Source: Promethearchaeota archaeon (GTDB lineage Archaea > Asgardarchaeota > Lokiarchaeia > Sigyniarchaeales > SOKP01). From it: a stretch of 64,000 bases of DNA. The DNA lies in the NCBI GenBank assembly GCA_019058445.1, contig JAHPZA010000010.1:620001-684000 (forward strand), in the 5' to 3' direction. The notes beneath the pieces were generated by a model. It did not search any database and was not told where the DNA came from. It saw nothing but the letters and a program-made list of their open reading frames with translations. Made by a program: the position numbers and the translations under genes. Below, in pieces: positions 45,736 to 56,025 of the stretch; positions within the stretch are counted from its first letter, which is position 1; each line of letters begins with the position of its first letter.

Positions 45736-48483
45736 TCAAATCAAATTCAGAAATTCATCTACTGAAAATTCTTCAATTTTTATATTCTTTGGAATAGTAA
45801 ATGTAAAAGTTGTCCCGACACCTAATTTACTTGTAAAAAAAATATTTCCACCATGAAGATTCACTAATCTCTTGGTTAGCGATAACCCTAAACCAGTACC
45901 AGGCAATGAATTTGTGTAAGGATTATTAACTCTTTTGAAGTCTTTGAAGATTATATCAAAATATTTTTCTGGAATACCAATACCTGTATCTTTAACCTTA
46001 AATATCCAATTCTCTTTATCTTCTTCGACAATAATTGTAATTTTTCCTTCTAATGTGAACTTTATTGCATTATCAAGTAAATTATAAAGAATTTCCTTAA
46101 ACCTCAAAGGATCAGCTGTAATTTCTTTTTTACTTTTTAATCCTTTCAACTTAATCTTAATATTCTTCTTTGAATATTCTGGTTTGAAAGTTGATAAAAC
46201 TTGTTCTATTATTGAATTTAAAGAAAAAATCTTAGTGTTTAATGTCGTCTCTCCTGCCTCGATTTTTGAAATATCTAAAATGTCTTTTACCATGTCAAAT
46301 TGATGCTGAGCTGAAGATTTGATATCATTTACAAATTGAAGTTGTTCTTGGTTTAAAGGGCCATATACTTCTTCTAAGAGCAAGTCAGTAAATCCTATAA
46401 TTGCGTTTAAGGGAGTTCTTAGTTCATGAGACATAGTCGCTAAAAATTCATTTTTTATTTGTGAAGCTCTAAGTATTTCATCTAAATATTTTTTTTGCTG
46501 GTCTAAAGCTCGTTTAAGCTCTTTAGTTCTGATTACTACTTCTTCCTCTAATTGTTCCTTAAATCTTTCTTCTAAGAGTTCAGCTCTTTTTCGTTGAGTT
46601 ATATCTTTAGCTATCCCAAAAAATCCTATTTTTGTTCCTTCTGAATCATACATTAAGGAGATTGAAATTTCGATAAATTTTTTTTTTTTATTCTTAGTTT
46701 TAATTTTATATTCAAAATTCTTGACTGATTTTTCGGTTTTATAAACTTCATTAAACTGAGTGAAAACCTTCTCTTTAGTAGAATAATCTAAATATTCTCT
46801 ATAATTCATATTCCTTAATTCTTCTTTGGGGTATTCAAAAATATTACATAATGACTCGTTAAAGAATATGAAATCTCCTCTTAAATCAACTTCATAATAT
46901 CCTTCTTTAATATTATTCAAAATTTTTCGATATTTCTCTTCAGATTCTTTTAATTGTACCTCAGCATTTTTTTGGTCAGTTATATCAATAATATTAATTA
47001 AATCCGCATAATGTCCTTGAAATTGGATTGATTTAGAATAATTATCAATCCATTTCACTATTCCTTTTTTCGTTAAAATTTTAGACTCATAATGAATTAT
47101 AGCATCTGAAGTACCTTGTTGCTTTATTGCAGCTTGTTTCGACACAAAATCTCGAAATTCTGGATGGATAATTTTAATCCATTCATCTGAGCCCCAACCC
47201 ATTATCTCCTGAACGCTATATCCGCATATAGAGGCAAAATAATGATTTATATATATAAAGTTATTATTTTGTAGTATTGCTATTCCCATCAGAGATTGTT
47301 CAGTTATAATTCTAAATTTTTCTTCAGAATCTCTAAGATCATTCTCTGCTTTCTTTTGCTCATAAATCCTGCCTAAAAATTCAGCAATAGCATTAATAAG
47401 GTCTAATTCTTCTCTTAAAAAAGGTCTTTGTTCAGATTCTTGTATATCTTTTAGATAATATACTTCCACAGTACCAATTTTTTCTCCCTTTACTTTGATT
47501 TCAGCGATATGTTTCCATTCTGTTTCCACAAAATTGTCGTTTTTAAATTCCCCTCCTTTAATTATGATTTTACAACATATTTCATTGGGAAATTGGAAAG
47601 CAGGCAGAATTAAATCGAGAGTTCTTTGAAATATTTCTTCTATTGGAAGATCATTATTTTCAATTAGTTTTGATAATCCATATAAACAAGTAAGTTCTTT
47701 TACACTTTCTTTTAATTTACTTTCCAGCTCAAGTTGTTTAGTAATATCTTTTATCGTCCCTTCCACTTCCAATGGATTTCCCTTTAAATCGCGTATTAGA
47801 TGCGCGTTTATTTCAACGGTTATTGTTTTTCTATTTGGTGTTTTAATTTTAGCGATAAAATTTTTTATGTATCCATTTCGCTCTAATTCTTCATAATATT
47901 GTTCTTGTGTTTTAGAACCAACTAAAAACTCAGATGCTTTTGCTCCCACTAAACTTACTGATGGATCCAGACCTAAAATACTATTTAATTGTTGATTATG
48001 AATGAGCAGCTTTCCCTTGAACTCACCTTTATAAAATCCCACGTCTAAATTTTTAATTATATTTTTGAGGTTTTCTTCGGATTTTTGTAATAATTCTTCC
48101 AAATTCTTCTTTTTAGTAATATCCTCTGCCATTTCAAAACGAACCTTCCGTCCGTCATCCCAAATTATTGCTTGATCAATAATATGAAACCATTTACCGA
48201 CTTTTTCGTTATAAAAATCAAAAATAAATGGAGATTTTGGTCTTTTACTGAATAAAAGTCTATTGGTACAAAAAGAACAAGGTTCATTAAATTCATGAAA
48301 TACTTCATAGCATTTTTTACCTATAATATCTCCTGGAACATATTCGTTCGTTTTATTATTCACATAAAGAATCTCATAAGAATTCGGATCTGAGATATAG
48401 ACTAGTTGTTCAAAATTATCAAAAATCGCTTTAAATTTCTGATCTCCTTGAATTTCAAAATTTTTTGTTTTATTCTCTTTCAA
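45736..48483 (-). CDS. Soluble multi-PAS/GAF histidine kinase
   Basis: 915 residues, no membrane helix. PAS about 12-130 with a Cys pair (EPCSFC) that may bind metal, PAS about 140-255, GAF about 265-385 (ELTCLYGLSKLIENN), PAS about 395-515, PAS about 520-640, coiled coil, HisKA with His about 686 (MSHELRTPLNAIIGF), HATPase_c with DTGIGIPE and GTGLGLSL. Cytosolic sensor with four or five input modules. Convergent with the RagA-like operon (75 bp between stops). ATG start. Confidence 0.92.
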   Translation of the reverse strand: MKENKTKNFEIQGDQKFKAIFDNFEQLVYISDPNSYEILYVNNKTNEYVPGDIIGKKCYEVFHEFNEPCSFCTNRLLFSKRPKSPFIFDFYNEKVGKWFHIIDQAIIWDDGRKVRFEMAEDITKKKNLEELLQKSEENLKNIIKNLDVGFYKGEFKGKLLIHNQQLNSILGLDPSVSLVGAKASEFLVGSKTQEQYYEELERNGYIKNFIAKIKTPNRKTITVEINAHLIRDLKGNPLEVEGTIKDITKQLELESKLKESVKELTCLYGLSKLIENNDLPIEEIFQRTLDLILPAFQFPNEICCKIIIKGGEFKNDNFVETEWKHIAEIKVKGEKIGTVEVYYLKDIQESEQRPFLREELDLINAIAEFLGRIYEQKKAENDLRDSEEKFRIITEQSLMGIAILQNNNFIYINHYFASICGYSVQEIMGWGSDEWIKIIHPEFRDFVSKQAAIKQQGTSDAIIHYESKILTKKGIVKWIDNYSKSIQFQGHYADLINIIDITDQKNAEVQLKESEEKYRKILNNIKEGYYEVDLRGDFIFFNESLCNIFEYPKEELRNMNYREYLDYSTKEKVFTQFNEVYKTEKSVKNFEYKIKTKNKKKKFIEISISLMYDSEGTKIGFFGIAKDITQRKRAELLEERFKEQLEEEVVIRTKELKRALDQQKKYLDEILRASQIKNEFLATMSHELRTPLNAIIGFTDLLLEEVYGPLNQEQLQFVNDIKSSAQHQFDMVKDILDISKIEAGETTLNTKIFSLNSIIEQVLSTFKPEYSKKNIKIKLKGLKSKKEITADPLRFKEILYNLLDNAIKFTLEGKITIIVEEDKENWIFKVKDTGIGIPEKYFDIIFKDFKRVNNPYTNSLPGTGLGLSLTKRLVNLHGGNIFFTSKLGVGTTFTFTIPKNIKIEEFSVDEFLNLI

Positions 48484-48571
48484 GATTAAATACGCTATAG
48501 TATAATTCTATTTGATTATCTATCTTATTATGCTAAATTAAATTATTCTGGAATTGTAATGAAAAATGTAA

Positions 48572-51100
48572 TTAAATATTATCTTTAGTTTTTTCAATTT
48601 TGGGTATTGTGAAGTGGAATGTAGTTCCTACACCAAATTTACTTTTATACCATATTTCTCCTCCATGTAAATTAATGATTCGTTTAGTTACTGCTAATCC
48701 TAATCCTGAACCAGCTACGTTTTTCAATTTGTCATTCTCTATTCGACCAAATTCTCTAAAAACAACATCATTATCCTCATCTTCAATTCCAACACCCGTA
48801 TCTTCTACTTGAAATTCCCAATGATCCCTCCTTTCAAAAGCTTTTAAATTAATATAACCTTCATTAGTAAATTTTATAGAATTATCGATGAGATTATATA
48901 AAACTTGTTTAAATCTTAAAGGATCCGCGCTGATAACAGTATTTTGGTTAATTCCTTCAACATTAAATTCTAGATTTTTTCGAATATATAGAGGTTCTGT
49001 TATAGATTTAATTTCTTGGATAATGGGCCATAGTTCAAAATCAGTTATATTTAATTCAAATTTACCTGCATCGATTCTCGACAAATCCAATATACTGTTT
49101 ATTATATTTAAAAGGTGTTCTCCCGCTTGATATATATCCTTTAAAAAGGTTTTTTGCTGTTTATTAGTATTTCCATATCCATCTTCTAAGAGTAATGAAG
49201 AAAATCCTAAGATTGCATTTAAAGGAGTTCTTAATTCATGAGAAACTGTAGCTAGAAACATAGACTTAAATTCTAATGATGAAATTAACTCATCAAGTAA
49301 CAATTCTCTACGTCTTTCGTAATTTTTACGTTCAGAAATATTAGAAAAAAAAGATTGTATAATAAGATTTTCTGCAATTTTAATGATTGTGGAAGAAATT
49401 TCAACATCAATTAACTTCCCTGTTTTTGTTTTAATTGATGCCTCAAATGAATTTTTTGTGGTTAAATCATAGATATCTTCGTTAAAATGTTTATGTGCTA
49501 TTTCAAGGTATTTTGGATCAAAGATATTAAGAATTTTATAATTTAATAGTTCATCATCATATTCTAATAAGTCCTTTGCAGCTTCATTTGCTCTGAGTAT
49601 CTTTCCACTATTATCTATTAAAAAGATTGCTAAAGGAGCATGCTCAATTAATGCATTCATCTCATGAAGTGTTTGCTCAAGTCTTCGTACTATTCTTTCT
49701 GATTCTTTGAGCTCAGTTATATCTAAGGCAGTGATTTGAATTGCATATATGGTTCCTGACAAATCTTTAAGTGGTTGTTCATCAACTAAAAAGCATTTAT
49801 TTCCTGTAAAATATTCATAAGTTTCTTCATATGAGTTCCCTATTCCTGTTTCAAAGATCTTAAGATAAGAATTAAAGCGCTTTTCTGCAACTTGGGTTGG
49901 AAATACATCAAATAAAGATTTTCCAATGAAGCCATCTGGTACTCCACCTAAATCTTTAGCTGCTTTTTTATTAACAACTAAAAATATACCATTTCTATCT
50001 ATACTCATAATACTGGATTCAGAATGCTCAATTAAATTTTTATATTTCATTTCGGATTCTTTTAAGGCCAATTCAGCTATTTTTCGTTCTGTAATATCCA
50101 TAGCATAAACATTTACATAATGTACCTCGGGAACTGGTGTAATCGTTAGCGAATAAAATTGTGTATTAAATTGGAGTTCCATTTGTTTATTTGTCCGAGT
50201 CATTATCGCTTCATTAATAGGAGTTCTTAGGAGTTTAGGAACAGCACTTCCTTTTTCTATATTGAACCATCTCTTTGCTGCAGGATTAGCATAGATAATA
50301 ATACCATCAGTTGCTCTCAAAACAGGATTAGGATCTTCAGAAGGAAATTTAGCGATGCTTTTTATTTTTTCTTCTGCTTCTTTGCGAATTGAGATATCTC
50401 TGATAGTAACTAAATTTGCTTCAGAATTTTCCCATAAAATTCTTGCTGAGTTCATCTCAGCATGAATAATCCGTCCATCTTTCTTAGGAATTTTAATCTC
50501 AGTTTTATTTTCAAGGCTAATTGGATAACCAAAAGATTGATCTATAAAGTTATTTCGTTCTCTATCAAATAATTTTTCTGCTGCATTATTTACAAATTGC
50601 ACAATCCCTTGATCATTGATTATTGCAATCCCGTCCGCATTTCCATCTATAATATTTCTTAGTTGCTCTTGACTCTTCTGAAGGGTCGTTGCTAATAATT
50701 CTATGGTTTGCTTCATTTTTTGCCTATCTATTGCATGAATGATAGCTCTTGCTAAAATATTTCCCGTTATCGTCCCTTTTATTAAGTATTCCTGAGCACC
50801 TACCTGAACCGCCTTTTTAGCAATATTTTCATCTTTAACTCCCGTTAAAACAACAATAGGTAAATTTTTAACTTTATCACGAGTTTTAATTATAGTATCG
50901 ATTCCCCTACAATCAGGAAGAATTAAATCTAAAAGAATAACATCCGACTTATACTTCTCGATTTTTTTAAAACCAGTAGTAAGATTTTTAGCTATGATTA
51001 ACTTATAATAAAAATTGCTATTATCTTTAAGAAGTTCTTCAATTAAACGAATATCTCCCGGATTATCTTCAATTAATAAAATATTTATTGTTTCGTTCAT
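48572..51100 (-). CDS. Hybrid REC-PAS histidine kinase
   Basis: 842 residues. N-terminal receiver (1-125) with phospho-acceptor D58 (ILLDLILPD), T86 and K108; then PAS domains (about 145-240, 250-350, 360-475, 485-605), HisKA with His about 621 (VSHELRTPLNAILGF) and HATPase_c (DTGVGI, GSGLGLAV). A receiver at the front suggests the kinase is itself switched by another kinase, perhaps the one encoded just downstream (89 bp). No membrane helix. ATG start. Confidence 0.92.
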   Translation of the reverse strand: MNETINILLIEDNPGDIRLIEELLKDNSNFYYKLIIAKNLTTGFKKIEKYKSDVILLDLILPDCRGIDTIIKTRDKVKNLPIVVLTGVKDENIAKKAVQVGAQEYLIKGTITGNILARAIIHAIDRQKMKQTIELLATTLQKSQEQLRNIIDGNADGIAIINDQGIVQFVNNAAEKLFDRERNNFIDQSFGYPISLENKTEIKIPKKDGRIIHAEMNSARILWENSEANLVTIRDISIRKEAEEKIKSIAKFPSEDPNPVLRATDGIIIYANPAAKRWFNIEKGSAVPKLLRTPINEAIMTRTNKQMELQFNTQFYSLTITPVPEVHYVNVYAMDITERKIAELALKESEMKYKNLIEHSESSIMSIDRNGIFLVVNKKAAKDLGGVPDGFIGKSLFDVFPTQVAEKRFNSYLKIFETGIGNSYEETYEYFTGNKCFLVDEQPLKDLSGTIYAIQITALDITELKESERIVRRLEQTLHEMNALIEHAPLAIFLIDNSGKILRANEAAKDLLEYDDELLNYKILNIFDPKYLEIAHKHFNEDIYDLTTKNSFEASIKTKTGKLIDVEISSTIIKIAENLIIQSFFSNISERKNYERRRELLLDELISSLEFKSMFLATVSHELRTPLNAILGFSSLLLEDGYGNTNKQQKTFLKDIYQAGEHLLNIINSILDLSRIDAGKFELNITDFELWPIIQEIKSITEPLYIRKNLEFNVEGINQNTVISADPLRFKQVLYNLIDNSIKFTNEGYINLKAFERRDHWEFQVEDTGVGIEDEDNDVVFREFGRIENDKLKNVAGSGLGLAVTKRIINLHGGEIWYKSKFGVGTTFHFTIPKIEKTKDNI

Positions 51101-51244
51101 AGGAGCAATAGGTATCGATTTTATAAACTACTATTTATTAGAAATAAACATTAGTAAGACTTTGGGACCATTATAGTGTTTTAAATTTTATTACAAAAAC
51201 GCATTTAACATTTTTATAAATTACTTTTATTTATGCTTTTAGTT

Positions 51245-51496
51245 TTACAGAGTAGATTGAGAATTCATTTTTAATGCATTATGAATAGTTACAATGAGTT
51301 TTTCACAGAGGAATGGTTTTTCAATAAAATCTATTACACATAAAGAGAATATTTCCTCCTTTATACTATTATATGCTGTCGTAAAGATTATCTTTGAATC
51401 TTGATCTATATTTAAAATCATTTTTGCTGTTTTAATACTATTTTGCATTGGCATTCGATGTTCTATTAAAAATGATAGATTCATTGTGATTAACAT
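51245..51496 (-). pseudogene. Truncated receiver-domain fragment
   Basis: Only the second half of a CheY-like domain: LIEHRMPMQNSIKTAKMIL, then IIFTTAYNS (Thr site) and FIEKPF (Lys site). The residue at the phospho-Asp position is Glu (LIEHRMP where LIDxRMP is usual), and the N-terminal acidic pocket is missing. It lies just upstream of the hybrid kinase. Probably a dead response regulator. Confidence 0.65.
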
Positions 51497-51544
51497 AGTT
51501 TATTTCAAAAAAGCTCTTAATTTTCTCATCTTTATGTTTAAAAT

Positions 51545-51975
51545 AGGATAATCCAATAAAATCGATTTTGAAAAGGAAATACTATTATTTTACATTGGTT
51601 CATCCTAAGATCCTTTTGAAGAATGAATACTTTTATAAAATATTTATAAATGTACTCTAACGAATTCCTAACATCAAATATGCAAATTGCTATGGAAATA
51701 TTGTTAAATAATTTTATTTCTGAAGAAAACCATATATCGTTTTCTTCCCCGACTAAACAAAATATCTCAAAATGATTATTGCAATATAAATATAAATTCG
51801 AATTTTTCTCTTTTGTAGGCTCATGTGAAGAATTTATTAATTTGAGAGGATTTGCTATCTCAAAAATTACCTTCTTGATTGTTGTCTTTCCTGCTAAAGG
51901 TGGTTTTGTTAATACAATTTTAACACTTTTTCTTTTATTAAGGTTTAAGAGACTAATCTTTTTGTTTATTTTTCT
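51545..51975 (-). pseudogene. Decayed RagA-like GTPase remnant
   Basis: Reading from 51975 leftward: KIVLTKPPLAGKTTIKKVIFEIANPLKL, then HEPTKEKNSNLYLY, LVGEENDIWFSSE, AICIFDVRNSLEYI, and a shifted KIDFIG. This tracks the intact gene at 56026-56922 (ANPIKLLQKSIEPTKG, GQENEIWF, CVFDITSPL). There is no start codon in frame, the G3 Asp is lost (LVGEE), and a frameshift lies before the G4 region. No C-terminal domain remains. Confidence 0.7.
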
Positions 51976-52012
51976 ATTAATTATTTATTTTTAAAATTAT
52001 GCTAAATTGATC

Positions 52013-52654
52013 TTACTTTACGATTGAGTCCTTTAACTTATTTTCAACTGCTATTATAATATCATTACACGAATCTAGCATCATTTCTATATAAGATACG
52101 ACAATATCATCAGATAATTTTCCGTTTATCCTTTTTTCCTCTAAGATTAACTCGCAAAAACCTTGAATCGTATTTACTCCACTCCGAATTTGAAGATTAA
52201 CTGATTCTAAAGGCAATAAATCAGCTTTATTTATATAAATTTCATTTATTTGCTCAATAAATTTTTTAAAATAATCCTCATCATCATTCAGAATTTTTTT
52301 GGTTCCGATTTTATGAAACATCATTTCTATCCTTTTAAAATGGAGAATCGGAATTAAAGGATTTTCAACGTGTCTTAATAATATAATAGCATAAAGTTGC
52401 TTTCCACCTCTTGCTGTGCTATCCTTTACTTCAATTTTACATACTTGAGAATAAAATTGATTAAAATCTAAGATCACAAATTTGTTTTTTGTATTTAACG
52501 CGTCTCTAAGAAGATTTCGAACGAATTCTTCATCTTTGATGGGTACCGATGAGTAGAGTGCTCTTGGGCCTAAAATTTGATCGTATTTCCCAATAATAGT
52601 AATAAAAGGAAATATATTTAGGTGTTCTTTGAAATTTTTATATATCTCAATCAA
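52013..52654 (-). CDS. Longin-domain protein resembling NPRL2 N-terminus
   Basis: 213 residues. The first 105 read as a longin-type domain: ITIIGKYDQILGPRALYSSV parallels the opening of NPRL2 (F-x-F-H-P-T-L-G-P-K-I-T-Y-Q), and the same wording (KWDQRVGAVLEVKYP) opens the RagC-like protein at 42.8 kb. The second half is helical (LESVNLQIRSGVNTIQGF). In eukaryotes NPRL2 belongs to GATOR1, the GAP complex for RagA. A Rag-regulator role is therefore attractive, but rests on a short motif and on location beside Rag genes. Start ATT-free: ATG at 52654. Confidence 0.6.
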   Translation of the reverse strand: MIEIYKNFKEHLNIFPFITIIGKYDQILGPRALYSSVPIKDEEFVRNLLRDALNTKNKFVILDFNQFYSQVCKIEVKDSTARGGKQLYAIILLRHVENPLIPILHFKRIEMMFHKIGTKKILNDDEDYFKKFIEQINEIYINKADLLPLESVNLQIRSGVNTIQGFCELILEEKRINGKLSDDIVVSYIEMMLDSCNDIIIAVENKLKDSIVK

Positions 52655-53041
52655 TTGGGATACCCTGTTATTATAATAGTTTAATTTTTTAATTACTATC
52701 TCTTACATAAATGTTGAGGGATTTATTATTAATGATAATAGGTTAATTGTTTATAAATCTTTATTATAGTGAATCAAAAATGTTAAGAATAGCCTTTAAT
52801 TGAGGTCTTCTCAATGAAAAGGGGACATTTATTAACAATAGATAAAAAAGTATTTCATTCCAAAATCTAATTTAATTGATTAATCAATTTTTAAATGCTA
52901 AATTATAAGAAAGAATAAGTCATCATTTTTTCTTTTTAACAAAACTTTTAAAGTCTGAGTTTTATATTCTATTCGGTTTTAATAATATTTCGAAATAGAA
53001 TTAGTTACATTTTTTAAGTAAACCAAAAGTGAAATCATTAA
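52655..53041. other. Intergenic, AT-rich, no gene seen
   Basis: About 387 bp between the longin protein (minus strand) and the third RagA-like gene (plus strand). It must hold divergent promoters; AT-rich stretches are too common to single out a TATA box. No ORF or RNA fold recognised. Confidence 0.5.
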
Positions 53042-54541
53042 TTGAGTAAAAAAATCGTTTTTATTGGTCCTCCCGAAGCTGGAAAAACTACTCTCAGAAA
53101 AATTTTTTTTGAAGGAGAAAATCGCAAAGAGCTCTTAGAACATGCATTAGAGCCTACCCATGGGCAAGAAACAATTATAGTTAAATTAAAGCAGGACATC
53201 GGAGTTTTCGATTTAGCGGGGCAAGAAAACCAAAGATGGTTTGAAACTGAAGATAAATCCATCTTTGATAATACCGAAATACTTATTGTAGTAATTGATA
53301 TTACATCACCGATGCAAGAAATATTAGAGTTTATCACAAAAATTATAAATATTAGAGATGAATTAACGCCCTCCTCATTTATTTTTTTATTATTACACAA
53401 AAAAGATTTACTTACTCGTGAAAAAATTTCTGACATCAAATTAAAACTTATACGAGAATTAAGAAGAATTTCCCGATTGAAAATTGCCTTTACTAGCATT
53501 AAGAAGAAGTATTTTCTTGAAACTCTTTCTTTATTTATGGAAATACTAAAACTATGTACTTCAATGATTAGCGGTAAAGAAAGAAAAAATTTAGATTTAG
53601 TAGAGGACTTAATAAATATTCTTTATTTAATCAATAAAGATGTTGTTATTTCTAAATCTGATTTATCTAATATGTTTAAATTAGATGAAAAAGCCTTAGA
53701 TAATTTAATAATAATCTTAGAAAAGAAGAATTATATTAAAATTACAAAAACACATGATTATCCATTATACAGTTTAACTGACCAGGGTAAGCTGTATTTT
53801 GAAGAAATTTTAAAAGAATTTACTGAAGAGGGATTTAAATTAGAAACTTGCTTATTTGAAACAAAAATGGAAGAGAAAAGTGCGCCACCTTTTCTAGGAT
53901 TTATGATTGCTGATAAGGATGGAAAAACTTTACTAACTTCCGAGGTCTATGAAGGAGTTTTTAATGATTTTTTTCAAACTAAGAATGATGAGATGCAACC
54001 AGATCATGACCTGATTCCTATGTTTATAAATGCTTTAGAAAAATTTTCAACAGAGATTAACATTAAAGATTTATCAGGATTTAAGTTAAAAGGAACAAAC
54101 ATTAAAATGCAAACCTTTCGGTATGACTTGATTACTGTCACCCTATTTATGAACGCAGATACTAATATAAAATCGCCTAAAGATGAAATAAATACATGGT
54201 TTAATAATCTTTTTACTACACATGAAAAAAAATTTGAATATAGTATTTTAACTGGAGATATAAGTCAGATAGTTCAAATTCATAATGATGGAACAAATTG
54301 GTTAAAAAAATTAAATGAAGAATATAAAGAAAAGGCGATAAATCTACAGATTTTTGATTTCAGACAAGCTACCGATTTATATGAGAAATTGGAACATATT
54401 TCAAGTCGAGTTAAAGTTTCTCATTCTATTCTTATTCAAAAAATTAAAAATTTAAAAAACAATCTAATGAAAGCCATATATGCTGAAGATTTTCAAGAAA
54501 TACGCGAGATAGCTAAAACTTCCAGTGATTTAAAAATATAA
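53042..54541 (+). CDS. RagA/Gtr1-like GTPase with wHTH and longin-like domains (copy 3)
   Basis: 499 residues starting at TTG. P-loop GPPEAGKTT, LRKIFFEG, G3 DLAGQENQRWFE, G4 LLHKKDL; winged helix about 190-260 (LDEKALDNLIIILEKKNYIKI); longin-like domain with PPFLGFMIADKDGKT and LIPMFINALEKFSTEI; C-terminal helical bundle. Highly similar to copy 2 in the longin part (ALEKFSxEINIKxLSGF). Divergent from the longin-only protein. Likely signalling GTPase. Confidence 0.82.
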   Translation: MSKKIVFIGPPEAGKTTLRKIFFEGENRKELLEHALEPTHGQETIIVKLKQDIGVFDLAGQENQRWFETEDKSIFDNTEILIVVIDITSPMQEILEFITKIINIRDELTPSSFIFLLLHKKDLLTREKISDIKLKLIRELRRISRLKIAFTSIKKKYFLETLSLFMEILKLCTSMISGKERKNLDLVEDLINILYLINKDVVISKSDLSNMFKLDEKALDNLIIILEKKNYIKITKTHDYPLYSLTDQGKLYFEEILKEFTEEGFKLETCLFETKMEEKSAPPFLGFMIADKDGKTLLTSEVYEGVFNDFFQTKNDEMQPDHDLIPMFINALEKFSTEINIKDLSGFKLKGTNIKMQTFRYDLITVTLFMNADTNIKSPKDEINTWFNNLFTTHEKKFEYSILTGDISQIVQIHNDGTNWLKKLNEEYKEKAINLQIFDFRQATDLYEKLEHISSRVKVSHSILIQKIKNLKNNLMKAIYAEDFQEIREIAKTSSDLKI

Positions 54542-54718
54542 TTAATGAAAATAGCCATTTCTTTCTAATCATATTTAAAAAGAAGGTTAATTTGCATAAA
54601 AATTTGAAATGAACTTCCAAAAAAATTCGATATAAAAAAGTTTATAATAATGCAGTTTTATCTGATAAGTAGTTTATACATTTTTTATATAATTAATGTA
54701 CCTATAGAGTGAAAAAAA

Positions 54719-55966
54719 GTGTTAAAAGAAGTAAAATTGGAGAAAATCTCAAAATTGTTAGATCCTGATGTAGTAAATATTAAAACAATTAATCAAGTTG
54801 GTAAATTACCAATCTCTTCTTTAAAATTCCTATCTCTCCAAGATGAAGTTATAATTAAAGACTTATTGGGAGTTTCAAAGATTGCAGATTGTATTAAATT
54901 GGATAGGCAAAACCCTTTTAAAAAAATAAGTAGATCGAAGCAAAAAAAGGCTAAACTTTCAAAGATTATCAAAGAAGACCTTGAGTTTGAAGAAAAAATC
55001 AAACAAGCCATAACTATGAGTTTTATTATACAAAAAATAATGAGAGAATCAGCTACAAAGAAGAAGAAAGATCAAAAAATTATTGTTGTTGGACTAAATA
55101 ACGCTGGTAAAACAGCTATTTTATCTCAATTTGGAGGTAAGTTAGGGATTAAAGATCTTGCTTTACTAAAACCAACCAGGGGAGTACATCGACAAGAAAT
55201 TAGCACAAAAGATTTAAATCTTCATATATGGGATTTTGGAGGGCAAGAGGATCACAGGAAAGAATATCTTGACACGCCTGAAGAATATTTTTTTGGGATA
55301 GACTTGATCATATATGTTATTGATATTCAAGACACTGAGAGATATGATGAGAGTATTAAGTATTTTAAAAATATTATTGAAAATGTAATAAAATTAGAAG
55401 AAACTGCCCATGTTTCAATATTTATCCATAAGGTGGACCCAGATATTAGAGATGACAATGAAGTTTTACTTAATGTTGAATTGGTAAAAGATTCAATTAG
55501 AACCATTTTTCAAAATGTACAGCTCAATTATGATATATACTTAACATCGATTTTCTCCATGATTTCAAGAGAACCTCAGTTCTCTAAATTTATTAAAGAT
55601 GTTATGGCCGATACTGCTAACCTAACAGATCCTACAGCCCTTAAAGTGAGTGAGTTGGGGAATATAATAGAGAAGGCGCTTAATGCTGTAATTCAGCTAA
55701 GTTCAGGTATGGTGGCCCTCGAGAAGAGGATAGAAAGCCTCGAACACCCGAGACGAGGAAGAACAACCAAAAAAGCAACTCAAGAGCAACTACCTACACC
55801 AGAAGTCTCAAAATCAGTAGTACCTCTACCACCACCTCCCCCGCCACCAAAAGGAACTTCAGCTCCAGTTCCTCCGAAAGAAGGCCCTGGAGTAAGATCA
55901 GCATTGATGTCCGAGTTAAAGGATATTTTTGTTAAAAAAGGGATATATCGTGAATATGAGATGTAA
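54719..55966 (+). CDS. Large Arf-like GTPase with polyproline tail (copy 4)
   Basis: 415 residues, GTG start. Fourth member of the family at 6.9-11 kb: helical N-terminal domain (LPISSLKFLS), P-loop GLNNAGKT (125-132), KPTRG, G3 DFGGQED, G4 HKVD, coiled coil (MVALEKRIESLEH). The linker contains seven consecutive prolines (P371-P377), followed by PVPPKEG and the family end helix ALMSELKDIFVKKG. Polyproline tracts bind profilin or SH3-like modules in eukaryotes, and Asgard archaea encode profilins and actins, so a link to actin is possible (inference). Confidence 0.86.
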   Translation: MLKEVKLEKISKLLDPDVVNIKTINQVGKLPISSLKFLSLQDEVIIKDLLGVSKIADCIKLDRQNPFKKISRSKQKKAKLSKIIKEDLEFEEKIKQAITMSFIIQKIMRESATKKKKDQKIIVVGLNNAGKTAILSQFGGKLGIKDLALLKPTRGVHRQEISTKDLNLHIWDFGGQEDHRKEYLDTPEEYFFGIDLIIYVIDIQDTERYDESIKYFKNIIENVIKLEETAHVSIFIHKVDPDIRDDNEVLLNVELVKDSIRTIFQNVQLNYDIYLTSIFSMISREPQFSKFIKDVMADTANLTDPTALKVSELGNIIEKALNAVIQLSSGMVALEKRIESLEHPRRGRTTKKATQEQLPTPEVSKSVVPLPPPPPPPKGTSAPVPPKEGPGVRSALMSELKDIFVKKGIYREYEM

Positions 55967-56025
55967 GATCTTAAATAAAAGAATTTTACCTTTTTTAAAT
56001 CTTGATTAATATACATAAATTAAAG

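Noticed and set aside
51779..51994. Plus-strand frame of 71 codons
   Set aside because: The minus strand here reads as a decayed Rag-like GTPase, which explains the region better.
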